From Diplonema japonicum (Eukaryota > Euglenozoa > Diplonemea > Diplonemida > Diplonemidae): 64,000 nucleotides of DNA. The notes beneath the pieces are model-generated. The model did no database searches, was not told where the DNA came from, and saw only the letters and a list, made by a program, of their open reading frames with translations. The DNA lies in assembly GCA_964019335.1 (NCBI GenBank), contig OZ025652.1, forward strand, positions 558,001 to 622,000. The letters run 5' to 3'. Each line of letters starts with the position of its first letter. Positions within the stretch are counted from its first letter, which is position 1. Below are positions 25,028 to 34,407 of this stretch, piece by piece. The position numbers and the translations under genes were made by a program.

Positions 25028-27592
25028 TCACGTGTCAGTCTCAAAGACAAAAGGGTCGGCAGCTGTGAGGTAAGACACATTCTCAAAGTCGTAGTCCTCA
25101 GAGATGGTTGATAGACGCCTTCGGGCAACGGAGAAGTGTTCGAAGTGATTGCTGTCAGCAGGCTCTCCCGGACGGTAAGATGAACACGAAGGGAAAGCAA
25201 GCTCACGAAGATCCGTCTCATGGAAGTTATGAAAGTACTTTGTGTTCGGCCCCTTGTTGCTGGGTATGAAGGGCGGCTCCAATGCTCGCGATTCGCACCT
25301 TCCCCAATCAAACCCTGTGAAGAATGGGTGTTTCTTCAATGCCTCAAGCCCCGTCAATCTTTTCTTTGAAGACTTTTCCAGCAACCCTGTCAGCAGGTCC
25401 TGCACCGAATGAGACAGCTCGGCGGTGTCGGGGAATTTCCCCCTCCCCACACTGCGGCCTTCTAAAATCTGAGTGATGGTAGCTTGGGGGTCGAGAGAAC
25501 CGTCAGCTTTTGACACCCAATACGGGTAGCACCCTGTTGTCATTAAGAACAGCACGACGCCCAACGACCACCAGTCGACTTCATACCCATACGCCTCGCG
25601 CTTCAACACCTCTGGTGCCATGTATGGGATAGTTCCGCACTGTGCGCTGGGTGCATCGTCGTGGTCAATCGTTTTTGCAAACCCAAAGTCTGTCAGCACA
25701 ACATGCCCTTCTGAGTCCAGCACCAAGTTCTCTAGCTTCAAGTCCCTGTGCAACACCGACCTGCTGTGCAGGTACCCCACCGCCAGGGCCACCTCTGCCA
25801 TGTAGAACCTCGCCCGTGATTCTGAGAAACATGTGAAGTCGCACTTGACCCCATCCTCGTACGCCATGTGGTACCACAGCTCGCCGCCTGACAAGAAATC
25901 GAACAACAACAGGAGCCGCGATCTTGTCTGGAACGCAGCGTGCAGCTTCACTATGTACGGGTGGTCCACCGTGAACAGGATTGACTTCTCGCGGTGCAGG
26001 TTCGACACTTGTCCGTCCTTTACAAGGGCGGCCTTTTGCAGTACCTTGCAGGCGTAGATCAAGCCTGTGTTCTTCTCTCGCACTTTGCACACGCACCCGA
26101 AGCTTCCCTTTCCAAGGACAGCAAGGAAGTCGAAGTCTTCCGACCTGAACATGATGTCCGACCCCTCGGAGTCTGACTCGCAGGCAGTCACCTTGAACGA
26201 CGGTACCAGCACGCCGTGGCCCTGCGTGCAGTTGAAGAACCTGCGTCCCCTGAACATGCCGTCATGCCCACCGTCCACGACGCTGTCCAGCTCGACACCC
26301 ACCCACAGCCCCTCAGCCTTCCACGACAGAGAGGTCCCCTCCACAGACCCCAGCCACGTGCACGCACCGTGCACTTCGGGATCGAAGTTCACCACCACAC
26401 GCTGCCCGATGGAGAACGGTCGCGTGTAGGAAAAGCGTTTGCACTCCCTCTTGAGCCGCACCACCCACAGCTCCTTGTCGTTGTCGCCGTCTGCCACGAA
26501 GGTGAGAACCTCGCTGAAGACGCGTCCACTCCTCAAGGAGAAGGCGAACGGCAGGTCCGGTTCATCGACCACCTCAGCAGCAGAAAGGTCAACGAGGCCG
26601 ATAGGCTTGTCGCCCTCGTGGTTGTAGTAAAAGAGGTACTGCCCCTTCACCTCCAGCCAGCGGGGCTTCAATTTGTATGCGTCGGTGGATCGTGGTGAAA
26701 GTAGCACGGGCTTGGGAGGCGGGGCGCAGGGGGTGTGGAAGCTAGGGTGTAGTGTTTCGTGAGGGCGAAACTTCGGCAGACGTGGGAGGCAATAGGTGGG
26801 CGCACGGACAGAAGCGTCTACTGGCGGGGGGACAGTTTGCCGTGCGTTGAACCGAACATGCGAAGGGGAGTGAAGGGTGCTGTGCGTGTGCTGCCTGTCA
26901 ACGGTGGTGAGAGCTGTGGATTCGGTCCTTTTTTTCAAGAATTTAACCTGCTTCAACCACCCGCTGTACAGCACAGGGATTAACGAACCGCGCGTCGACC
27001 TTTCCAGCGCACGGTACTGGTGGTGGGCTTGTTCGTTCTTCTTGCCATCGATCTCTCTGATGGCATTCCTGGCCTCAACCAGGTATTGTGTAAAGAGCTC
27101 TTCGAGCTTTTTGAAGAGGGAGTTCCATGCTCGGGTGACGGTCTCGACCGCGTCTTCAGCAAGGACCTCAAGGAGGGAGTCCAGCATGCAGGAGCAGAAG
27201 ATCTTGACCTGAGAAGGGGAAATGTTGAGGTGAGCGTGGTAGAGGGCAAGGTTCTTGATTGCCTCTTGGTTATCGAGGATTGAGTAGAGAATGGTGGGGA
27301 AGATGCGCTTTTGCACTGTGAGCCCGTTCGCGAACAACTGCCGGCAACTGGGGTCCCTCTCGTACAGCTTTGCGTAGAGCTTGTCGGAGAACTGATCGAA
27401 ACCCCTTTCCTCCACCACAGACCAGCTGTGCCTCAACACCACCCTATGCCCCGCAGGACCTAGATCCGGCCACACCGAAACCTCACCTCCGACCCTTTCC
27501 TTGGTCGCAGCATCTTTGTCTTTGTTTGCTCTATCTTTTATCCTCGAACCTTGTCTCTGGATGCCTTTCTCTCTGTGTTGCTTGCTTCCCAT
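25028..27592 (-). CDS. globin / PH / CAP-Gly / AGC-kinase fusion
   Basis: 854 aa from ATG 27592 (MGSKQ, possible N-myristoylation); the frame extends further up but only through low-complexity leader. Residues 49-185 are a globin domain: W57, P81, CD1 Phe F87, distal Gln candidate Q94, proximal His H119 in YHAHLNISP, W156. Residues 205-385 hold a PH domain (YSGWLKQ, then after a P-rich insert RWLEVKGQYLFYY and a final ELWVVRL helix). Residues 393-470 are CAP-Gly (WVGVELD, GGHDGMFRGRRFF, close to GKNDG). Residues 487-757 are an AGC kinase: GKGSFG, K516, HRDLKLEN with D617, D635-FG, CGTIPYMAPE, then an AGC tail with hydrophobic motif FEHFS at 817-821. It could be a haem- or gas-sensing kinase at membranes and microtubules; the sensor role is inference. 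Confidence 0.93.
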   Translation of the reverse strand: MGSKQHREKGIQRQGSRIKDRANKDKDAATKERVGGEVSVWPDLGPAGHRVVLRHSWSVVEERGFDQFSDKLYAKLYERDPSCRQLFANGLTVQKRIFPTILYSILDNQEAIKNLALYHAHLNISPSQVKIFCSCMLDSLLEVLAEDAVETVTRAWNSLFKKLEELFTQYLVEARNAIREIDGKKNEQAHHQYRALERSTRGSLIPVLYSGWLKQVKFLKKRTESTALTTVDRQHTHSTLHSPSHVRFNARQTVPPPVDASVRAPTYCLPRLPKFRPHETLHPSFHTPCAPPPKPVLLSPRSTDAYKLKPRWLEVKGQYLFYYNHEGDKPIGLVDLSAAEVVDEPDLPFAFSLRSGRVFSEVLTFVADGDNDKELWVVRLKRECKRFSYTRPFSIGQRVVVNFDPEVHGACTWLGSVEGTSLSWKAEGLWVGVELDSVVDGGHDGMFRGRRFFNCTQGHGVLVPSFKVTACESDSEGSDIMFRSEDFDFLAVLGKGSFGCVCKVREKNTGLIYACKVLQKAALVKDGQVSNLHREKSILFTVDHPYIVKLHAAFQTRSRLLLLFDFLSGGELWYHMAYEDGVKCDFTCFSESRARFYMAEVALAVGYLHSRSVLHRDLKLENLVLDSEGHVVLTDFGFAKTIDHDDAPSAQCGTIPYMAPEVLKREAYGYEVDWWSLGVVLFLMTTGCYPYWVSKADGSLDPQATITQILEGRSVGRGKFPDTAELSHSVQDLLTGLLEKSSKKRLTGLEALKKHPFFTGFDWGRCESRALEPPFIPSNKGPNTKYFHNFHETDLRELAFPSCSSYRPGEPADSNHFEHFSVARRRLSTISEDYDFENVSYLTAADPFVFETDT

Positions 27593-27779
27593 CCCTGGTG
27601 GGGACACCCCCTCTCTCCCTCCTTTTTTTTTTTTTTTTCCCCGGTTGGTCGGGTCGGTTAAAAACGGGTGGAGTAAGTTACTAAATAAAGTCAACGAAGA
27701 AAAAAAAAAAAAAAAACTAAGTAAAAAAAAAAAAGAAAGAAATATAAAAGGGGAAAAAAGGGGGGAAACTGCCTTATTC

Positions 27780-28658
27780 TCAGGGAATGAAAGGGATGTA
27801 GGTGGGCACACTGTCGCGGTACTTAATATATTCATCTCCGAAGAAATCCGAATCGGCAAGGAGGGACTCCTCGCTGGGTATCCGTCTCGAGAAGAAATAA
27901 TAGGAAACTGCAGAATAAGCGACAGTGGAGAACGGGTTGAGAAGGGTCAGCTGTGAGAAGACAGACCACCAGAACCACCCGAAGTAGGAAGGATGCCGCA
28001 TGACACTGTAGAGGCCGGTGGTCACGAGGGAATGGGAGGATCTGTGCGTGTGTTCGATTACGTGAGAGAAGTTGGAACCACACTGCGCCATGGCTGCGAT
28101 CCGAACAAATGCAAATAAAACCATGCACACTCCGGCAGCAAAAGGAACAACACATCCGAAACCAGATTTCAATTTTGGTGTGAAATACAACTGCAGGACG
28201 AATTCTGACACACCTATCGCTATGGCTATGTTATATTCCATTGTTGCACCAAGTCCAGGGAGCAAATATGCAACTGCATCCAGGTCTCTAGGACGGTATA
28301 GTGCCGCGCAAGAGAATTCACCTTGGTGGAAAACGCATATCCCAACTGTCCATAGTCCTAAGCTTACCATCCAGGGTACTCCTTTGGTATACCCTGTTAC
28401 AGCCATGCCACTACCAGCACCGATACAGAGGCCCATCACTGCGGAGACAATCATGATTTTGTTTTGGTCTTTCTGTGAAACACCTACAATCACCCCTTTG
28501 CCTTCTTTGTATCCCAACTGGTACATTACCGCGAGGGATGTGACGGTTCCGCCGGTCTTCAACCAACCCATCTTGGCCAACCCCAACCCCACTGCTCCAA
28601 GGACCACCGTTATGCTCCTTTTTGATAGGGTTTTGCAATCTATTGTGTCCGTTGGCAT
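27780..28658 (-). CDS. ICMT: protein-S-isoprenylcysteine O-methyltransferase
   Basis: 292 aa, start ATG 28658 (MPTDTID); the sequence before is homopolymer leader. Polytopic membrane protein with at least six hydrophobic helices. The C-terminal third has the Ste14/ICMT signature: SHSLVTTGLYSVMRHPSYFGW, then NPF, FFSRRIPSEE and an ending of VPTYIPFIP. HQGEF earlier corresponds to the conserved H-x-x-E-F. The enzyme methylates the C-terminal prenylcysteine of CaaX proteins in the ER, using S-adenosylmethionine. The stop lies about 190 bp from the start of the globin-kinase gene. No intron is needed. Confidence 0.93.
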   Translation of the reverse strand: MPTDTIDCKTLSKRSITVVLGAVGLGLAKMGWLKTGGTVTSLAVMYQLGYKEGKGVIVGVSQKDQNKIMIVSAVMGLCIGAGSGMAVTGYTKGVPWMVSLGLWTVGICVFHQGEFSCAALYRPRDLDAVAYLLPGLGATMEYNIAIAIGVSEFVLQLYFTPKLKSGFGCVVPFAAGVCMVLFAFVRIAAMAQCGSNFSHVIEHTHRSSHSLVTTGLYSVMRHPSYFGWFWWSVFSQLTLLNPFSTVAYSAVSYYFFSRRIPSEESLLADSDFFGDEYIKYRDSVPTYIPFIP

Positions 28659-29850
28659 TTTTTTCTTTTTTTTTTTTATCTTCCCCTCTTTTTTTTTTTT
28701 TCGCGTGGGGAAAAAAAAAAAAAAAAAAAAATGTGAGGGGTAGTCAACACTTAATAGGAAGGGAAAAGAAGGAGAAATGAACAAAAAAGAAAAAAAAAAA
28801 AAACTATCCTCTGCGTTTGCGTTATGGCGCACAAGCACTTTTTCTTTTTTTAACCCTCCCCTTTTTAAAAAAGAGGGAAAAAAAAGGGGGGGAGAAGGTA
28901 AAACAAACAGCAGACGGGGAATAGTTCAGGCTTAGCGCAGCACAAACAAATTGTTAAACGTGGTTGTCTTCTTTACACAGAACAAAAAGAATAAAAAAAA
29001 AAAATAAGAGAACACTGAAAAAGGAAATTGTACATAATTATTAGTGACCATGATTGGGTGGTGCCCCGTTTGGCACCACCATTCCAATCAAGAACGCCTT
29101 GACGGTAACTGAGTTGGGAAATTATTATTGAAGGGGATTTTTTTTTTTTTTTTGGTTTGCTACATACCCCACCCCTCTGCGTACCATATGCTCCCAGGGA
29201 TGAATCTATTTATGTGTGTTTTTCTATTGACATCACCGCTGAAAGGGCATGCAAAGCTATGTGTCAGTTAATAATACCCCCCCTTTATTTTCTTTACATA
29301 CACATAAGGCGATCGTGTGGGGCCCGCTTTCTCACCATGGCCTATGCCTGCATGACTAAATAGGAATAACCCCCCAAGAACTAAGGCATGAACCTTAAAC
29401 TGTCCACCACTGGGGGCAAAATTAGAAAACAATTTGAAGGTCCCGGTTTGCCTCGCTTTCACATTGGGGGGTGTTATTTTCATTTTTTTTTTTCCCCGCC
29501 CAAACGCTCTTTTGTGTGTATAAAGAAAAAAAGAAAAAAATCAAAGAAAAAAATCAAAAGATGCTGGAGGGGAGGGAGGGGAGGAGGGGGGAGAGAATGA
29601 AGGTTTTTCTCAGCTTTTATCGTTTTTTCATTCTTTTTTTTTTTCTTTCTCTTTTTCTTCGTTTAAATAGGTGTGTGTGTGTATATGGACACCACAAGGA
29701 AGTGTGCTGATTCGCATTCTCCCCCCCCTTTTTTTTTCTCATTTTTTTATTTTTAGTTTTTTTTATTTCTTCCTTTTTTTTCCCCCCTTCGACTTCGTGA
29801 GTCAAAAAAAAAAAAAAAAAAGAAAAAAAAAGAAAAAAACTATTCTTTTA
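28659..29850. other. intergenic, homopolymer-rich
   Basis: No gene is seen. There is a hairpin at 29051-29089 (GATTGG and TGGTGCC pair with GGCACCA and CCAATC) and many A, T and C runs. Confidence 0.55.
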
Positions 29851-30685
29851 AGGTATGCGTTTTTGCGCTCACCGGCCGCGCTGTTCTTAGTCCCCGTTGT
29901 CCCCGTTCTGGGGGCTCTGGCGGGTTCCTACTGCGGTGGTAAAACTGCGGGGCAGCCTTGTCGGGGTCTGCAACAGGTACGTGTCACGCAAGCCTTCGAT
30001 GCTGCTCATGGTTCGCTCCGGGAGTACTGGCCTCCTGTCATACCCGTGTGTGGTCGGTCCTCCTATACAGCGCGGGGAGTTGACGCGATCCACTCGCGCT
30101 GCTGGGAACGCCGTCCTTCTGCCATCAGCGTGGTACAGGTCCTGGACACGTCTCAGCACATACCTCAGCCTCCTTGCCTTGACGCCCAGGTCCTCCACCT
30201 TGCCCACTTCCCCGCCGTCGTCTAGCGGCAGCTCCGTCTCCCGCTCGAAGTCGAGGGCAAGCTCCAGCGTCGTAACCGTCGTGTGCCGTCCAGGGGCGTC
30301 ATCCCACAGCAAGCCACTCAGCCACCTCAGCACCGGCCAGCAGCCTGTCCATCACCTTCCCCGATGCTCCCAGCCCACGTAATTCGGCCACCGTCGGCGT
30401 CGGGTGTGCCCTTCCCGTCACGACCACCCGCCACGGGTATGTCTGCGTCTGCAATGCGCGGTTCGCTTCCACCGCCGTATCCCTCAGTGTGACCACCTCC
30501 AGCAGGTACCTTTGCACCAACAGGGCCCTCGGCTTGTCTTGGCATCCCCTGGGCACTATCCCGTGGAGCGCCGTCGCGTTCGGCATGGTCGCCGGGTCGA
30601 GTCTCGCATACTCTGCCTTGCCCCGCACCGCATCTCCGAGTTCGCATCGCCAGAGGGCGTGCTCCAGCACCTCGGTGTTGCTGCC

Positions 30686-30686
<1 letters not shown>
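29851..30686 (-). pseudogene. 5'-truncated non-LTR retrotransposon (LINE) remnant
   Basis: GC-rich island in AT-rich surroundings. Two overlapping minus frames, 30299-30686 and 29887-30333, form the end of an RT-type ORF broken by one frameshift near 30320. The first has EVLEHALWRCELG, like the Cys/His region at the C-terminus of LINE reverse transcriptases; the second has TVTTLELALDFERE, also common in that region. About 9 nt after the stop the 28-nt tail shared with 764-791 starts, so the 3' end is intact while the 5' part is lost at a T run on the minus strand at 30686. Confidence 0.55.
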
Positions 30687-30721
<35 letters not shown>

Positions 30722-32283
30722 CTGCATGTCCAAATTTCCAAAGATTCCTTATTTCAAACTTTCGAAGAAACATCCCTCCGAGGCAAACGAGTGGGCTCAT
30801 CGTTATTTTTTTGTTTTTTTTTTTTGTTTTTTTTTTGTTTTTTGCTGCACTTCTGCAGCAGGCACCCCTCAGATTTTGTATTTGTATTGCCACTTTTATT
30901 TTGAACAACTAGCAATTTTTTTTTCTTCGAGCCAAATTCTAACGGTATTTGGGAAATAAAATATGCAGCGTTACAAAAAAAAACAAGAAAAAAAAAACAT
31001 CATAAAAACCAAAAAAAAAAAAAAGAAGAAGAGAAAAAAAAAATGCAAACTTAACCCGAAGGCAGTAGTGATTTAGTTTCTTTTTTTTTTTTTTAACCTA
31101 CCAGGGAGACAGGCCCCTTCGTTCTTAAGACTCTCCTTCTGAGTATCCAAATAACGTCAAAAATTGGGTTAGAGTTGTCCTTTGGCTCATGATGTATATT
31201 AGCACTCGGGAGGGGAAGAGAAAAATAAAAGCTGTTTTGTGGTTAGTCTGTTACATGCAAAAGAGTATTAGGCCATGAAAATAAGAAGACCCATCTTTCA
31301 TTCTTACAAAAGAAACAGGGGGGGGGGGGGGGGGGATGGGTTCTTGATATTAGGTGAAATAGGTATCCCACCACTAGCCGTTCTTTTTTTTTTATATATA
31401 TATAAAAGTTATTTTTTTTACGCCCCCCCCCGATGCGTACGAAAGAAAATAAAAGAGAAAGATTGAAAGCTGTAAAATCAAACTTGGTTGTTTTTTTTTT
31501 TTTTTTTTTTTTCATGTATAAAAAAAAAAAAAGAAAAAGGGTGGCTACAACGGAGTAGCACACCTTTTTTTTTTCTTCCTTTTTTTTTTTTTCGCCTCTC
31601 CCAATAGGGCTTGGGGGAGGGGGGGTGGTCCAACTGTACTGCTTTCACAGCCAAAGAGACCGGAAAAGAGGGAGATAACATTAAAACAAAACCACTTGGC
31701 CCACCACCCACACATCGTGCAATTAGGGGGGGGGAAAAAGGGAAAAAAAAAGGAAGAAGAAAAAAAAAAAGGGTGTGTGTGACGACAAAAAAAAAAAAAA
31801 AATTCTCACATGAAACACGGGCCAGGAAGTCAGGCCAGAAAAAAAAAGCGAAACAAAAATTCGATCTTTTAACGTCAAGGTAGTAGCCCAACGACACATT
31901 GGACCGAGCTTCTGACCTGTGCGGCAACACCTCTGACATGGCGTGCCTGTTCCCTTTAGAAAGAAGCCTAATGTCATCCATGTTACCCCTGTTTTGTCTC
32001 TCATGACTCGCTTAAGGAGAGGTGTCGTTACGCACCTAGACCCGGCCAAAGGTCTTGCTGCCCCTTAAACAAAAACTTTATTCTTGGAAATGCCACGCGT
32101 GAAAAAAAAAAAAGCCTTCTTGGGGGGGGGTCGACAAGGAAGACCTTTTCCCTTTGACAAAACAAAAGGTGGCACCGATCGTAGAAATCAACGCAACAAG
32201 TTGGGAATGTCCCCCCCCCCCCCCCCCCCCCCATTTCTCCATTCTCCTCACTTCCTCCCCGTTGGTGATCCCCTGTTCTTTTT
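30687..32283. other. intergenic, homopolymer-rich with a coding-like scrap
   Basis: Mostly A, T and G runs. A 180-nt stretch, 31870-32049 on the minus strand, reads as coding in two frames (CVTTPLLKRVMRDKTG, then MDDIRLLSKGNRHAMSEV), perhaps a frameshifted or spliced remnant; no family recognised. Confidence 0.4.
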
Positions 32284-33885
32284 ATATATTGGCATCGTTT
32301 CAAACCCCCCCCCCAAAATGAGGCCAATTGACACTTTCAATATTTCTCTAAGTACTTTTTCCCAAAGAAAAAAAATTCTACAACTTTCCCGGCCCAGGTT
32401 AGGAAAGAAAACACCCCAGAAAATGGGAAAGTGAGTGTTACTAGTACCCAGAAAATTCAGTCCTAGGGGCAAAAATGGGTTTTTTCACTTTGCACAAATT
32501 CAGTAAAAGAGGGAGTGACAAAAATGGATGCTTTTAAACTTGCTGTTGAGAAGCTAGGGGTAAAAAAAAATGGTATTCGGACCGAGAAAGGGTAAATGGG
32601 AACACCACGGCGATCAGGACACTCGCCACAGAGGTTTTTGAGAAGCTCAGTGGCAACGACTGTGCTGCACTAGTTTGTGGCGTAGTGTGTAAAGGGGAAC
32701 TTCTAGCGGCACTTCTGCTATCATTTTCTGGTTGATTTAGTAGCCAACAAGACACCACACGGCGCCAATTGGTCAGAGGCATGAGGCTTGACCACATCAC
32801 ACATGATGAAATAAGGGCAGCTGGCCTTACTGTTGGAAAAGTCTTGTTCCACAGTAGCATGGGCACAGAAAAAAATAAAGAAAAAAATGGAGTGGATACT
32901 CTGGACTGACGGTGGGCGTCACTTTCGTGCAAAGGAATTTTGCTACTTTGTTCTTTTTGGTCTTCGTTATGTATATCCCGATCGGACGTTTTTCCTGTGG
33001 TTTCTGGGGGAGAAACACGGCAAAAACAACAGGGACAGCCACTTTGGTGTGCTCTCTCGTGTTTTTTGGTTTTGGGTGCCTCGTTCCACAACAATTAAAA
33101 CTGTGGAACAAATAGGTAACATCACCAATACGATACGGTGCGCCATGCATGTAGTTACTGATGTCTTTGGCCCGTACAAAAAGAAAATTCTTGAGTTTCC
33201 GGATTTTACAGGTGCATATGAGCTCAGGAGCACACCGGAGGGTGTATTTGCTACGTGTGCGTCCACGAGCTAGAAAGAACTAAAGTACATCATCAAAGAA
33301 CTCGCTGCAGACAGGGCAGAGAAAAGGCCCCCAGTCTATGAATCTTGTGATGAGTATGAGGACGTTCCTGATAGCCTTCCCAGACTTGAAAAACGAGAAA
33401 GAATAGTAACCAAATTACAAAAATACTCGACACCCCATGACAAGCCCAAAGCACCAAGTACACCTACGAATGAGCCTCTTAAAACCCCCCAAAATGCGGT
33501 AGAAGGCCTAATAGTATGAAAAAGAAATGAGGTCGCCCACTCAGCAGCAGCACATCTCAGCCGCAGAAGACTAGGAAATGAAGGTTTCCACTTCCAACAT
33601 CATTTCAGCCACCTTCTAGTAGTGAGTTCCGCTATTTCTTGCTATTGAAAGCATACTCTCTGACTTTACCAAAACCACTAAAACCCGATTTTGACCCTAA
33701 AACTGAATTTTTCATAGGTCAAAATAGCACTCTTGAGCGATTTCTGACCCGGGTTCTTTCCTAATATGGGCCGGGAAATATGGAGAATTTTTTTTAAAGG
33801 GGGCGGCATGCCCAAAGATGCAACGAAAGTGTCAATTGGCCTCATTTTTTTTGGGGGGGGGGTTTTGAAATCGACCCATATACCA
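32284..33885 (+). mobile_element. DNA transposon remnant with about 126-bp inverted repeats
   Basis: Left arm 32298-32423 is inverted at 33741-33870; matching words include ATGAGGCCAATTGACACTTTC, AAAAAAAATTCT, TTTCCCGGCCCA and TTAGGAAAGAA. Flanking TATAT/TATA could be a target duplication. Between the arms is the only coding remnant on the plus strand (see 32540-33530). The size, about 1.6 kb, fits a simple cut-and-paste element. Confidence 0.65.
32540..33530 (+). pseudogene. decayed transposase-like ORF
   Basis: Plus-strand coding remnant with several frameshifts and stops. One piece begins MDAFKLAVEKLGV (32524), another reads IRTLATEVFEKLSGND, and the longest (32833-33273) contains WTDGGRHFRAKEF and later HGKNNRDSHFGVLS. 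A D-G-x-H-F-R motif followed by H-G-K-x3-D-x-H-F-G looks like transposase-type proteins I have seen in protists and oomycetes, but I cannot name the superfamily. It is bracketed by the inverted repeats. Confidence 0.45.
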
Positions 33886-34373
33886 CTGTGAGTAAAGCAA
33901 CATATAGTTTACAGAGATTGATTTACGCCAGAGGAAAAAAAAAAGAGAGTGGAAGGGAGCAAGCTACTGAAGCAAAGCAAAGCAAAAAAAAAAAAAAAAT
34001 GGAAATGGGTTACAATTATAGAAGAACAGGGTCCAGTGTATTCGAATATCTCACTAGTGTCGAACTTTAAAAAAAAAAAAGAAAAAAATCGGAAAAGGGG
34101 GGTGCCAGCAACCGCCCCTCAAAGCAGCCTTCGCCTTGTGTTCTCTTGTCTTTTTTTTCCCCTCCTCGGTCCACTTTTAGTGAAGTGTCCTATTGTGTTA
34201 CTGCAAAAGACTCAATGTGTGAAAAGGAAAAAGAAGGAAGGGGATATGAAAAAGAAAAAAAGAATATAAAAAAGAAAACGAAGAGAGGAGAGGAAGGTGG
34301 GGTAGAGAGACGGGAAACATAAGTTTGAAAAAAAAAAAGCAATTATCTTCTTCGGTTTCATCCAACCGTTTGC

Positions 34374-34407
<34 letters not shown>

